The notes below the pieces were generated by a model that made no database searches, was not told the origin of the DNA, and saw only the letters and a list, made by a program, of their open reading frames with translations. Shown here piece after piece: positions 34,325-45,167 of a stretch of 64,000 bases of DNA. The DNA comes from Hymenopus coronatus (Eukaryota > Arthropoda > Insecta > Mantodea > Hymenopodidae): assembly GCA_030762935.1 (NCBI GenBank), contig CM060895.1, positions 39,175,001-39,239,000 on the forward strand. The letters are read 5' to 3'. The stretch's first letter is position 1. Every line of letters starts with the position of its first letter. A program made the position numbers and the translations under genes.

Positions 34325-34465
34325 GGCACCGCAGGCGATGACATTGATGATATATGGAATGAAGATGGAGCACAAGTGGAAAGCGATGGCGGAGGAAACC
34401 GGAGAACCTGGAGAAAACCCGCCCATTCGCCGCTTTGCTCATCACAAATCCCACTTGCGGTTTCT
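34325..34465 (-). mobile_element. SINE family S2, body fragment
   Basis: On the minus strand CCGCAAGTGGGATTTGTGAT, GAGCAAAGCGGCGAATGGGC, GGGTTTTCTCCAGGTTCTCC and GGTTTCCTCCGCCATCGCTT match the S2 body at 24230 and 3256. The tRNA head is absent or unrecognisable. Confidence 0.75.
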
Positions 34466-35060
34466 ACCAGTTGCTGAAGCAGTAGAGCTGCTTGGCGATT
34501 GCTAGCGATTTAGCCCCATTTCGGCAGTGCATTTAGAAGCACTCAATTGATGAATGGAGTAGGATGGCGAAGATATTCTTACCGGGGCATATGCATGTGG
34601 AAATATTCCGGGAACACTCAATTTCAATTTTATCAGTACTGCCTTCACTTTAGTTATGAATTATGATGTTACAAACTACCATAGATCTGAAAGCAAGATT
34701 GGATGCATACATTTTGGATACATCACGTGCAGGCCTACCCGCCTGTACCGGTCTTCAACACATTTCTTCGCAATAAAAATGATTCATAGTCATCATATTA
34801 AAAGTCTTAAAGCTAATTTTCAATCAACTATATCTTTGAGAATACATATATGTATGTTACCTTTTCAGATTTTGTTAAAAATACAAATTATAATTAATAT
34901 ACTACACCTCAGAGAACCTTTATTGCAAGATTTTTACCGTTCTAAATATTAATATAAGAAAATAAAATGTACAAAGTAATGTAACTTTTCTGTATTTTAG
35001 ATGTGAAGAAATATTTACTACTCCCACAGTTACCACAAATTTTAAACATAAGTTCTGACT

Positions 35061-35076
35061 GGGGGGGGGGGGGGGG
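35061..35076. repeat. homopolymer G16
   Basis: Uninterrupted run of 16 G on the plus strand. Confidence 0.95.
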
Positions 35077-35653
35077 AGTGGATGTTTCCATGACAAAGCT
35101 TCCGACAATTTACTCACTAAAACCCTGTTTCCTGACGATATCAAACGCTTCTGATTTTATTCCTAGCACGGAGACTACTCTTAATTTGCACATACTATGT
35201 AAAGAATTCCATTGTATGCTTTATAAATAGTTCAAAATGTATTTTAGGATTATGAAAGGCTATGAAAATAAATCAGAAAATTTTAAAATATACGGCAGTC
35301 CCTTAGGTTGAAGATGAACACCCCATTTTTCATTCCTGCTGAGAAAGCATTTGTATCTTTTTATTGCTCATATGTACCCTTTTCGGATCTAAGCGAGTAT
35401 GGCTGTCCCTAAAGGGTTAACAGAGAATGGCAAGATTTTCATAATACTATAGCTTATAAAAAGCTAAGAATAAAATATACCTACTTACTGAAGAATCTGG
35501 ATTACTGAGTGACAACATATCAAACTTTTGTTGGAATTCATAGACTCCTCTAATAATAATGAGGTAAGTACTAAGGAATATACTCTAAAATATTTTAAAT
35601 TGTACAAAAATGTAAACACAAGTTATAAAAAGCAGGTAAGGTGTCCAACTTAC

Positions 35654-35709
35654 TTTAGCCAATCGTTAATGTCCCACTGAGGTATCTCCAAGTCTTCATT
35701 GGTTGATTT
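35654..35709 (-). other. possible small internal exon (weak)
   Basis: On the minus strand a 56-bp stretch is preceded by a strong pyrimidine tract and AG, and followed directly by GTAAGT, the consensus donor. In one frame it reads KSTNEDLEIPQWDINDWLK without a stop. A better-placed acceptor 13 bp upstream (TTTTTTCCAG) would put stops in all frames, which weakens the case. No flanking exons were found. I do not recognise the peptide. Confidence 0.2.
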
Positions 35710-36529
35710 CTAACTAAAAGTTCTGGAAAAAATAAGAAAGAAAATGAAATTAGCTTAAGGAGTTAAGAAAATCAGTTAAAATATAGTATCTAAGAATACT
35801 TGCAGAATATTCTTAGCATTAAGTACTGTTAATGTGAGATTTTTTGTGGGGAAAGAAACCAATTTAACCGTAAATAGTGTTTGCAAGAGTTCTGTAAACT
35901 CCCGCATTTGGGGTGTGAAGTTATTCCTTCATGTGTTAAAATAGATGCAGAACTCAATCGGACCATTTCGAGTAAAAACCTGCCAGTGGGGAAATAGCTA
36001 CCTCTCAATGGGCGAGACTCATCTTATTGTCTCCGCGATAAGCAAGAGGGGTAAACCGAAGTTTGCTCAGCCAATTCTCTACTAGCCGGTTTTAACTTGA
36101 AATAGCCCCGATGAGTTTTGCAACTATTTTAATCACGCAGGAATATCCGCATACACCAAATACGGAGTACATGGGCCAAATAGGCCAACTGGTATATGAT
36201 AACTTTATTAGTTATAAACTGTCTAATATGAATATAATGCGTTCTTGTATTAAATACGAAAATCATAATCTCGCTCTCTTTTTATTTATTTCTTCCTTCA
36301 CTTCTCTCCCGTTACTCTCCTCCTGTGCTTCCTTTCTTTCCTTACTCCATCGCTCTGTTTTTCTACCTGCCACTCCCTCTATTTCCTTCACTTTGTTTAA
36401 CAAGTGGTGAGGTTTTAACAATACTAATACAACTCATGTTTGTGCTGTTAATAAATATTAAAACATGAAAAAGAAGAACAATACGGAATTTGGTTTTTTC
36501 ACCTGTGCATTTTGTTTAGCTGTTACCTA

Positions 36530-36600
36530 AACGGGAGGTTGCACAGTAAGTATAAGGTTAGCATTTGGGAGGTCCCGGGCTCGGTTCCCAGTGGGTCGAC
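36530..36600 (+). mobile_element. tRNA-like SINE head fragment
   Basis: GTTGCACAGTAAGTATAAGG, TTAGCATTTGGGAGGTCCC and the B box GGGCTCGGTTCCCAGTGG form a tRNA-like head joined directly to an F1 fragment. No body is visible. Confidence 0.45.
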
Positions 36601-36607
36601 CGCAACC

Positions 36608-36808
36608 AGCATATGGCAACCAGCTTTTAAAACATTTGTCTATCGTTTCAGTCTATGATACTCCCTTATTTCCCTTCTAGTTATATGGAAGTAAGTAATA
36701 AGATTATTTTTGCTAATTTTTTCTTGATTAGGCATGAAGTAAATAGAAGAATAAGTTTTTTAATAATAATTTCTTACAGCGATGTAGAGAAAGACGTGTG
36801 AATGGAAG
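36608..36808 (-). mobile_element. F1 repeat, 5' fragment (copy 21)
   Basis: The plus strand reads ATATGGCAACCAGCTTTTAA through the CGATGTAGAGAAAGACGTGT and GGAAGACATTTTT terminus. Only the element's 5' quarter is present. Confidence 0.8.
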
Positions 36809-37440
36809 ACATTTTTTTTTCCTTTTGTGCATATTACCTCCTCTGTTTTCCGGGCATTCTGTATGTACTTTTGAGTGTGTATACCTAAATTTAGGATTGT
36901 ATATTCTATTTGAGTCCGCATTATTAAATGCGAGTGAATGGCCTTTCCTTATTCACTTATCAAGATTGTATGTTTTATTTGCAACAGTGCTTTGGTATAC
37001 TTTACAACGCTCTTTAAGTCAACGTTGAAGTATCAAGAGATAACGGGAAATCAGCCACAACGCGGGGAAAGAAGCACTCTACTAAAAGATGCAGTGCTCT
37101 TTGAAAGATTAAAGAAAAGGAAACAGTTTCTCCAGACCAAAGCGAGACGGCAGAGAAATAATTTATTACACTCTACTCTAAATGCTATAGCGTTCAAGAG
37201 GCGCTCAAGTTTTTAAGACAAAAAGAGCAGTATATTTACTAAGAGAGTACGAAGAATTACAGACACACTACTGTCATTATAACCAATATACCGGAGTGAA
37301 ATACTCAGGCCATTATCGATGAAAAAGTATCGAAAATAACCGGACATAAATATGAAATCCTATACGTTATATTAACACTATTATATTTTAAAATATAACA
37401 CTATTGATAGCTTGTGCAATATATGAGATGGTGTACAAAA
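36809..37440. other. unassigned region
   Basis: Open frames of 76 and 92 codons (36798-37028 and 36938-37216, plus strand, overlapping) have no recognisable motif. The second has a lysine/arginine-rich C-terminal half (RLKKRKQFLQTKARRQRNN). Coding status is undetermined. Confidence 0.2.
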
Positions 37441-38534
37441 ACTCTTTATGTATTCCATTCATATGACTTTCTCAACCTGTTCGGCAACACATTATTCTTA
37501 CTAAAGCTTAATCTGCCACATGAAAATCGAGACAGGCAATTAGGCCGCCCTCCATGGTGTAATGGTTACCATGCTAACTTCATATACCCAAGGTTGCGGG
37601 TTCAAATACGGCGTAGGACGATGGATTTTTTCGGGCATAAAAATCCATAGCATGGCTTCCTTCGGAAGGGAAGTAAAGCCGTTGGTCCCGTGTGGTAGAT
37701 TTACTGCAGGTAAAAGAACCTCATGTCTTATAAAAGAGGCATCTGAGCAAAATTAAGCGGTCTTTCACGCCAAAACAGAATGCTATGCTGAGAAACACAG
37801 CAGTTAAAGAGCGTCTAAAAATAAAACTCCATTTCCATTACATAACTTATTTTCTGGTAAGTGAAGGGGAAATAAGAGAAAACACTAGCCTAAAGCAACC
37901 GAGCTTTTAAAAGATGTCGTCGTGCAGTACCATGTATGGCCAGGAGTAAAACAAAAGAGATATGAAACGAATGATGTCTTCTCGTTTGGGAAAAGCATTT
38001 TAAAATTGATAGCTTTAGGAATATCTCGGATATAACTCCACAAAAAATGTATAGGACATAAACTGTGTGTTTTAAAGAGATTTTCAGTTTTTGTGCAGTA
38101 AGAGTTTATCTACCTCTCATAGTTTACCAGTTATGCAAAAATCCTCCAAAATGAAGAGGGCTTAAAAGACCACTCAGAACATTCAAAATATATATTTTAT
38201 TTATGATGTAAATATCTTTAATATGCAGTATTTTCGTCCAAATCGTTAGTATCATTTTTGAGAAATCAAAAATTTTCGAAAATCATGTAAAGGATAGTTT
38301 ACGATTTGAAAATCTTGGTATTGCTACCTTGGAAGATGCTCAACTTAAATACTAAGCTTTGTAATTAACGGACTTTTCGTATTTAAGTTATATTGTTCAC
38401 GGACACACACACATAAAAATGTTTGTGCTGGATTCAGAGGGTCCTGAAACTTGTATTTCCAGTGAAATCTTATCCCATTTTTGGGTGGAATGCAATACCT
38501 GCTTTACGTATGCACTGAGTAGAGAAAGTAAAAA
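37441..38534 (+). mobile_element. F1 repeat copy 22 interrupted by an S4 SINE
   Basis: The left end AAAACTCTTTATGTATTCCA is followed by CTTTCTCAACCTGTTCGGCA. An S4 SINE is inserted after the ATCGAGACAGGCAATTAG region, then the core, a short CA tract and the right end GAGTAGAGAAAGTAAAA. Confidence 0.88.
37543..37845 (+). mobile_element. tRNA-derived SINE, family S4, full length
   Basis: The head TCCATGGTGTAATGGTTACC (A box) and GGTTGCGGGTTCAAATACGG (B box) are followed by CGATGGATTTTTTCGGGCAT, GGCTTCCTTCGGAAGGGAAG, GTAGATTTACTGCAGGTAAA and AGAGCGTCTAAAAATAAAAC. It is the reference S4 copy for this window. Its 5' boundary is seen against the F1 host sequence. Confidence 0.88.
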
Positions 38535-39239
38535 GTAGCGTCGTTTAAAAAATGTTTCTTATGAAGTCATTCATTTACACAAAAATGGCGTTACAATTGG
38601 CTTGTTTCTGTAAAAAAGTGTCTAAAATACACTGTTAGACGAATCCAAGCAGTTTTTGAAAGTATTTTCGTTTAGCTATAGTAGAAAATATGCGGTGCTT
38701 TAGAAAAGAAAGAATATTAAAAGAGAGAAAATTTGCGTGATTTTGTAAGAGAGAGAACACAAAAAAACAAAACAAAAAAAAAAACAAACGAAAAGTTGGA
38801 CCTTCTTTGGGGTGTAAATCTCAAACTATTATTGCACAGAAAAATCTTCGTTATGCTGAGGCGATATAAATAAGCCAAAGGCAAAGTTTGGTTTTATGTA
38901 GCAGTAAAATGTTTTAATTTCGTCACGATATCGTGTGATTTGTGTAGGTGGAAAGAAAAAAGGCTCGCAAGAGTAAGGAAAGTGACGCCGCAACTCAGTA
39001 TGTCGTTCCAGAAAATATAAAACTAGCTATCATAGCAACAAATTATAAATGGAATACTCGTGGGAGTTAATAACGTAGATAGATGGTATTTTTAGTGCAT
39101 ATGTTGTGTAACGTTTACTAGTCAAAAGGAAACACAAAAGTTATGTTATGTAGTTTAAATTGAACAGATGCTCAGATTCTTTTTCAGGTAAGGAATGTTG
39201 GGTAATATAGAGAAACTAGTGTAATTTTTTTTTTTTTTA
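38535..39239. other. unassigned AT-rich region
   Basis: Contains an A-rich patch (38759-38785) and nothing else I can name. Confidence 0.3.
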
Positions 39240-39466
39240 GTTTAACATCCTTTAGCCTGGTTGGTCAAATCGGACGATGAATGAAATTGTTGAAATGATG
39301 CTCAAATGAACTCGGGGTTATGGAGCTCAAGGTTACTCGACATTAAGTCTTCTCAGGATAAGGGAAAACGCCGAAAAAAACCTTATCCGGGTAACTCACC
39401 TTAAGCGATATTCGAACTCACGACCTGATGAATGTGAGGCAGACACGCTACCAGCACACTACCCAG
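39240..39466 (-). mobile_element. SINE family S3, minus strand, cut by a hAT-type element
   Basis: The minus-strand head GGTAGTGTGCTGGTAGCGTG and the B box GTGAGTTCGAATATCGC are followed by the S3 body (GGTGAGTTACCCGGATAAGG, CCTTATCCTGAGAAGAC, CATTTCAACAATTTCATTC). The first few bases of the head lie beyond the hAT insertion at 40404-40414 (CTACCCAAGCG). Confidence 0.85.
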
Positions 39467-39580
39467 AAGTGTTGCCAAAAGCATTTCTCAAAAGTTCGCC
39501 CGAACCATTAAAAAAATCGCAAAGTTTCAGTTGAAGTCGCCCAATATTTTTATTAAAATATGTAATTTATTTTACTATTT

Positions 39581-39615
<35 letters not shown>

Positions 39616-40403
39616 CGAATGTTTTCAAAAGATTCTTATAACGGTATCTCTGTAAGTAGAGCACTATCATAATGAATGGCATAATATTGGAATGCTAGTG
39701 TGAGGTGCGTTGATACAGATTCAGGAAAGAGCATGAAAATACGAGGCGTTTGCACCGATAATTATATTGAAATATTACATAAGTATTTCTTTTATTAATT
39801 ACTTCCCTCAGTTGAGGGTTGCCTTATAGACATATAACCATTCAATGTTACATTTCAGGGGCCGATTCTCCGATGTGTTGCTATGGGGACATACTTTTTA
39901 TTCGTATGGTTTTACTTCCCGCACTAATGCTTTTGATTATGATTAAATTTAATTGTTAAAATATTGATAAAACCAAACCAACAATTGTAATATATCAGAA
40001 GTATAATGAAACATTAACTACCAGCACGGAAATTTCTTTTGGTTTCATTGAAACCACATTGCAAGTGAGGATGCCAACTTATGATCCATCCATAGCAACA
40101 ATATTAATAAGAACCGCAAATTATATCGCGCGCGCAAAAAAAAAAGTAACTATTGGCAGGCTTAAAATAAGATTGTATAAATAAATTTTCCTCACGAAAG
40201 AGAGGATTTAGTAGTTGTCTTTCATCCAATTTAGAGCTATCTTCCCTACCAAATGACGCGGAAAGTTAAAAACAGACATTAATAAAAGTTATATTTTGTA
40301 GAAATATTTTAGTAGTCCAAAAATCGCCTTCATCAAAATTTGGTCGTAAAAAGCGGATTTTAGTAGCCCAATTGGCTACTTTTCGCCCAATTTGGCAACA
40401 CTG
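39467..40403. mobile_element. hAT-type non-autonomous element, copy A
   Basis: 937 bp with ends AAGTGTTGCCAAAAG and, on the minus strand of the right end, CAGTGTTGCCAAATTGG. It is flanked by CTACCCAG (39459-39466) and CTACCCAA (40404-40411), an 8-bp target duplication with one difference. An 8-bp duplication with CAGTGTTGCCA-type termini fits the hAT superfamily. The interior has a (CA)n run (39584-39614), a GCGCGC patch and no transposase frame. Copy B is at 54519-55754. Confidence 0.85.
39584..39614. repeat. (CA)n microsatellite in hAT-type copy A
   Basis: About 15 CA units. Copy B has a shorter version at the same place (near 54644-54655). Confidence 0.9.
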
Positions 40404-40568
40404 CTACCCAAGCGTGAATGTAATATTGTTTCTTCTTGTGTGTGTATCGCGAATTTCCAAGCTTATGTATGCACGTACCACTGATGTTCTCCTCGCACGT
40501 GCGAAGTATAACTGTAAGAATAATGATAGCAATGATTAGTGTATATTAGATACGCAATCCATGTATAA

Positions 40569-41260
40569 AAATCTGATGTATTATACTCGCATGACTTTCT
40601 CTAGCTGCTCTACAAACCTCCTACAAAAGAGTATTCTTCTTTGTACACAATGCTAATCGAGATAAATATTAGCAGAATGTTCTTATTACTTAGTTCCTTA
40701 CAAGTAGAAGGGAATAAGGGAATGCACTATGCGAAGTGATTGTCAAATGTTTTAAAAGCTATCGTTATGCGATTGTCATTGCAAATCCCTTCTTTGCTTA
40801 GCCAGAAGTAGAACAAAAGAAAAACGGACACTTCCTGTCTTCACAATTGAAAGCAATAACAAGAAACATCTCGAAAACGGTTACCTTCACAACAAAAATG
40901 TAAAGGACCAAAATTACGTATTTTGTCATGAGGTACATTTTTGTGTAGTACGTTTTTTTCTATCTCTTACGGTTTAGCAGTTAAGCAGAATTCAGCAAAA
41001 TTCATCCAGAATAAAGAGGTCTTCAGAGGCTATTCCCAAAAAATTCGAGATATACATTTTATTTCGGACATAAATAGCTTTACTATACGGGCTTTTAATC
41101 AAAATCTTTGGAGCCATTTTTAAGAAAATAAACATTTTCGAAATTTTTTCCATGAAAAGGGTAGTTTGTGGTGGGGGGATTTTTTTTGAAAATCTTCGTG
41201 ACGCATCCTTGGAAGATACAGTCTTTTTGTTTTGGGGCTATGCTGTCCACAGACACTCAT

Positions 41261-41291
<31 letters not shown>

Positions 41292-41444
41292 TACGCACAC
41301 GGGCCTTTTTTTAAAAAAAAAATTCGGACTCAGGGGACCCCAAAACAGATATTTCCGGTGAAATCTCGGTATCAAATTTTTGGGTGCAGTACAATACCTC
41401 CTCTATCCCTATGTACATTGTAAATATGGGGCTAGAGAAAGTAA
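40569..41444 (+). mobile_element. F1 repeat copy 23, full length (TAGC subfamily)
   Basis: From AAAAATCTGATGTATTATAC through TTCTCTAGCTGCTCTACAAA to GGGGCTAGAGAAAGTAA. It has a (CAGA)n tract at 41261-41292. The hairpin arms CTCTATCCCTATGTAC and GTAAATATGGGGCTAGAG pair with a small bulge. TAGC is at both ends. Confidence 0.92.
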
Positions 41445-41639
41445 TTATGTGAGTTATAAAAATATAGTGAATCCTTGAAAAGAATAAATGGTGTGTTATC
41501 ATTTACATTGCACAGACTCCGAGACTAATCGACTGAGATTAAAGAAGTTCTTGTGGAGTCGACGACATAAGGAGGTCTGCAATGCTTCTACGACTTGCTA
41601 ACCAGAGCAAAGCATTTTTAGTAAAACCCCAACACTAAA

Positions 41640-42546
41640 AATCTGATGTGTTACACTCACATGACTTTCTCTAGCTACTCTACAAACAAACGTCTTACAA
41701 AAGATAATTGTTCTTTCAACACCATGCTAATCGAGGTAAACATTAGCAGAATTTTGTTACTTAGCTCCTTATAAGTACACTGGAACTAAGGGAATGCACT
41801 AGGCTAAACTGATAGTCAAACGGTTTAAAAGCTGTCGTTATGTGATTGTCATTGCAAATCGCCTATTTGCTTGGCCAGGTGTAGAACAAAAGAAAAACGA
41901 ACACTCCCGTCTGTGAAAAGTATAAGTACTTCACAACTGAAACTAATAACAAGGAATAACTCTGAAACGGTAAGTTCCACGCAAATAATGTTTATGACAT
42001 AACTTGTGTATTTTAACGAGATCTACATTTTTTGTACAGTACATTTTTTTCTATCTCTTACGGTTTAGCAGTTAAGCAAAATTTAGCAAAATTCATCCAG
42101 AATAAAGAACTCTTCAGAAACTATTCTCAGAAAATTCAAGATATACATTTTATTTGTGATAGAAATGACTTTAATATGTGATATTTTAATCAAAATCGTT
42201 AGTCATTTTAAGAAAAACAAAATTTTCTAATTTTTTTCCATGTAAAGGGTAGTTAGGGGTGGGGGGGATTTTCTGGAAAATCTTCGTGTCGCATCCTTGG
42301 AAGATACCAAACCTAAATACCAAGTTTGGTATTCAACCGTCTTTTCATTTTTGAGCTATGCTGTCCACAGTCACACACACACAGACACACACACACACGG
42401 ACCTTTTTCCGAAAATGCTCTTTTTTGGACTCAGGGGGTCCTAAAACATGTATTTCCGGTGAAATCACGACATCTAATTTTTGGGTGGAATACAATACTT
42501 CTCTATCCCTATGTGCATTGTACATACGGGGCTACAGAAAGTAAAA
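41640..42546 (+). mobile_element. F1 repeat copy 24, full length (TAGC subfamily)
   Basis: From AAAAATCTGATGTGTTACAC to GGGGCTACAGAAAGTAAAA, about 906 bp. It has a (CA)n tract at 42374-42399 and the hairpin ATCCCTATGTGC with GTACATACGGGGC. It is closely related to copies 11, 18 and 23. The 94-codon frame 42297-42581 is repeat translation. Confidence 0.92.
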
Positions 42547-42675
42547 ACCAACAATTCATATTGTTTCAGAATTTCAAGTAAGATAAAATGAAAATAATAT
42601 TTCAAAGGTGCAATCCAATTTATATACATCCACCAAGCTGAAAGTAATACGTTACACTGTTTTACTTTCACATGG

Positions 42676-42812
42676 CTGCAACAATCTTGATAAAACTATA
42701 GACACGTTAAATGATAGTTTTAATATATTGACCACGTATTCATTCTGAGGAATTTTGATAACTGAGAAACCCTAGGAGACATATAAAAACTTACAATGGG
42801 AAAATGAAGTGT
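42676..42812 (-). mobile_element. F1 repeat, highly decayed internal fragment
   Basis: The plus strand ATTCATTCTGAGGAATTTTG, ATAACTGAGAAACCCTAGGA and GACATATAAAAACTTACAAT matches the F1 core (minus orientation) around the CTGGTAAACCGTAAGAGATA block. Confidence 0.6.
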
Positions 42813-42962
42813 ATTCATTCTCATCCTAGAGGAACTAGAGAAGCACATGGTGGTTAATTACAAACTAACCTTTTAGCTCAAAATTCAATTCAGAGAACAG
42901 CAAGTTGTTATCTCTAATAGTTTTATAATTATTAATGAAATAAGCCAGGCACTTCATATACA

Positions 42963-43218
42963 TTCGTGGTGTAATGGTTACCATGTTAACTTCATATACC
43001 CAAGGTCGCGGGTTCAAACCCGGCGGAGGACGATTGATTTTTTCGGGCGTAAAAATCCTCAGCATGGCTTCCTTCCCGTGTCGTAGATTTACATCACGTA
43101 AAAGAACCTCAACTTAATAGAGATGCCTCTGAGTAAACTTAAACGCCCACTATAGAATGGTACGCTGAGAACTACAGCAATTAAAGAGCGTCCATAAATA
43201 AAACGCCATTTCATTTGT
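42963..43218 (+). mobile_element. tRNA-derived SINE, family S4
   Basis: The head TTCGTGGTGTAATGGTTACC and the B box CGCGGGTTCAAACCCGGCGG have better symmetry than the other copies. The body includes TTTTTTCGGGCGTAAAAATC and GTAGATTTACATCACGTAAA, with a small deletion that removes the CGGAAGGGAAGTAAAGC segment. Confidence 0.85.
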
Positions 43219-43755
43219 ATATGGATAAATTTCCTCCTAAATTTTGTATAAAGAATTTACACTGTTTTGCACAGTGTGGCTGAGGTATTTGACGCCCACA
43301 GACACAGGAACAAACGCAATTTAATAGGTATTCTGAGATATGAAGCATACCTACACACGAAAATTACAATAAACTCGCACAAAAATCCTGCTACTGGATG
43401 GCGGGAAGGCAAGTTTTGATAACAAGTCACCTAGAGAACAGGAAAATGAAAACAACTAAATGACGAATTTATAATACATGTTTTTGTGCACATATTCCAT
43501 TCACAAAGCCTCCACGAGCACTGCAGTGTTAATTAATGCATGAGAACGCCGACATGAATTAGTAGCGGGCAAATGAATTTACCGGTTTGCGACGCATGGG
43601 GAAGCTATAGGGCAATCCAAAACACGAATTTAAAACGCTTCATTTGTGTTATGTACGATTTCTCTGGCCTGCTGCACAATTAATTTACACGTCGTGTTCT
43701 TACTTCACAGTCTATATCACTTTAGCTATCCCATACGATCATAACATTGAGAGCA
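43219..43755. other. unassigned region
   Basis: No repeat or gene recognised. A 64-codon frame at 43644-43838 runs into F1 copy 25. Confidence 0.3.
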
Positions 43756-44659
43756 TTTTTACTTTCTATACCACGTACTTAGTAGGTACAGAATGTATTG
43801 CATTCCATCTTAGAATTCACCGGAAATTAATATTTTGAGGGCCCCGATAAAAATAATTTTAGAAAAAGGTAGGTTAAGTGTCTTCCAAATATGTGACAAA
43901 ACGATTCTTAAAAAATTACTGCCACCCAACTCTCCTTTAGACGAAACCCTTTTTCGACAATTTTCTCAAAAATGGCTCTAACGATTTTGAATGCAATATC
44001 ATATATTATACATATATTAATATGACAAGTCTTGAATTTTCTGTGAATTACTCTTCATTCGGATGGTTTTTGCATAACTGGCAAACCGCAAAAAATATTC
44101 AAAAACTTACTACAAATAGATCTCGTTGAAGTAAATAATCTATGTCCAAGTCTTTTTTTTTTTTTTTTCTTTTGAGTTAATCAATATTCCTTCTTATTGG
44201 TTTAAATTTTCCAATAACAATAATTAATAAATTACATGAAGAATTTAAACTTTTAATTGGAAAAACAAAATTAATAGAGGATATTCTGTTAAATGTATAA
44301 ACATAGATTATGGTCAGTAATTTAGTAAAAGTAATAAAATTACATTATTTATCCTATCACGATAATCCTTTTAAATCAAATCCTTTCTCAAATGGGAAGT
44401 GGTCATTTCCTTTCTCTCGTTTTTCCATTTATCTTTTGTTCATGCACGGAAAAGGGAATTTAAATACCATTATATAGAACACGCTCCTAAAAGATTTAAC
44501 TATCGCTTTAGCCAAGTGTATTCATTATTCACCTGTACGTACAACAAAATATTAAATAAAAGAATTACTGGTAAAGTTTATATTTCGATTAGCATGCACT
44601 AAACACAGTTTGTTGCGGAATATCTACAGAAAGTCACGTGAATGTAATATATCCTATTT
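43756..44659 (-). mobile_element. F1 repeat copy 25 with internal deletion and insertion
   Basis: The plus strand has TTTTTACTTTCTATACCACG (3' tip) and ACAGAAAGTCACGTGAATGT (5' tip). About 100 bp around the microsatellite is missing (AGAAAAAGGT joins AGGTTAAGTGTCTTCC). An AT-rich insert of about 170 bp lies near 44215-44385. Confidence 0.82.
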
Positions 44660-44930
44660 TGTTGTTATATGGATCGGACAGTTGGGTCTTGACTAACCGA
44701 GAACGATGTAAAATAGAAGTAGAAGAAATGATATCTAGGTAAAAATGTATTTTAAATGATAAACATGTCAAAATCCTCGTAGAACGAAATGGAAAGAATA
44801 CATTGAAAGAACGAAGGACAATAGAGTACATAAAAAGGCAGAAATTTATAGAACTTGAGAAAGATGATCCTCCAAGAAAAAGATTGCAAGACCTTTGAAG
44901 CCGGAGTAAGCATTACTGTCTATTCCATGA
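44660..44930 (+). pseudogene. LINE-type ORF, C-terminal fragment
   Basis: The plus strand reads LLYGSDSWVLTNRERCKIEV, matching the LLYGSETW.L...R...E pattern after the reverse transcriptase domain of RTE/BovB-like and related non-LTR retrotransposons. Further on, RKRLQDL fits the R-K-R-W-QD tail. Stops and frameshifts are present. No retrotransposon ends were found. Confidence 0.6.
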
Positions 44931-45167
44931 AGCGTAGCATATAAAGTAGAAGTAGGAGTGGAAGAAGGGAATATGTGCTGCATATGTAATCGTTTTATTC
45001 TGAATTTAACTCTCTAATTATTAAGGTATAAATGTTATCTTGAGATCTGCAAACCTATCAGCAACATAATTACTTGTTTGTGAATAGTAGCAACCATAAG
45101 AGGTAATCAGCAAATGGCAGCAACAGATAAAACCATGCATAGCTTTTCGAGTTTGCATCTAGATAAA
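44931..45167. other. unassigned spacer
   Basis: AT-rich, no feature recognised. Confidence 0.3.

Larger units (their letters stand above)
34466..36525. other. longest stretch free of recognised repeats
   Basis: Contains no F1, SINE or transposase match. It holds a 16-G homopolymer (35061-35076), a pyrimidine-rich tract (36262-36400) and a possible short exon on the minus strand near 35654. Open frames at 34656-34952 and 36111-36410 are low-complexity translations and not credible genes. Confidence 0.35.

Noticed and set aside
37543..37620. Candidate tRNA gene (TGGTGTAATGGTTACCATG head)
   Set aside because: Same head plus the same 230-bp body at 42963 and, decayed, at 7717 and 10236. SINE S4.
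42297..42581. 94-codon frame with KYQVWYS..FSFLSY and GWNTILLYPYVHC, with look-alikes at 19475-19861, 28759-29187, 62026-62451 and 63185-63463
   Set aside because: The shared peptide is a translation of the F1 right half. Copies carry different stops and frameshifts and the microsatellite lies in the middle, so it is not a conserved protein.
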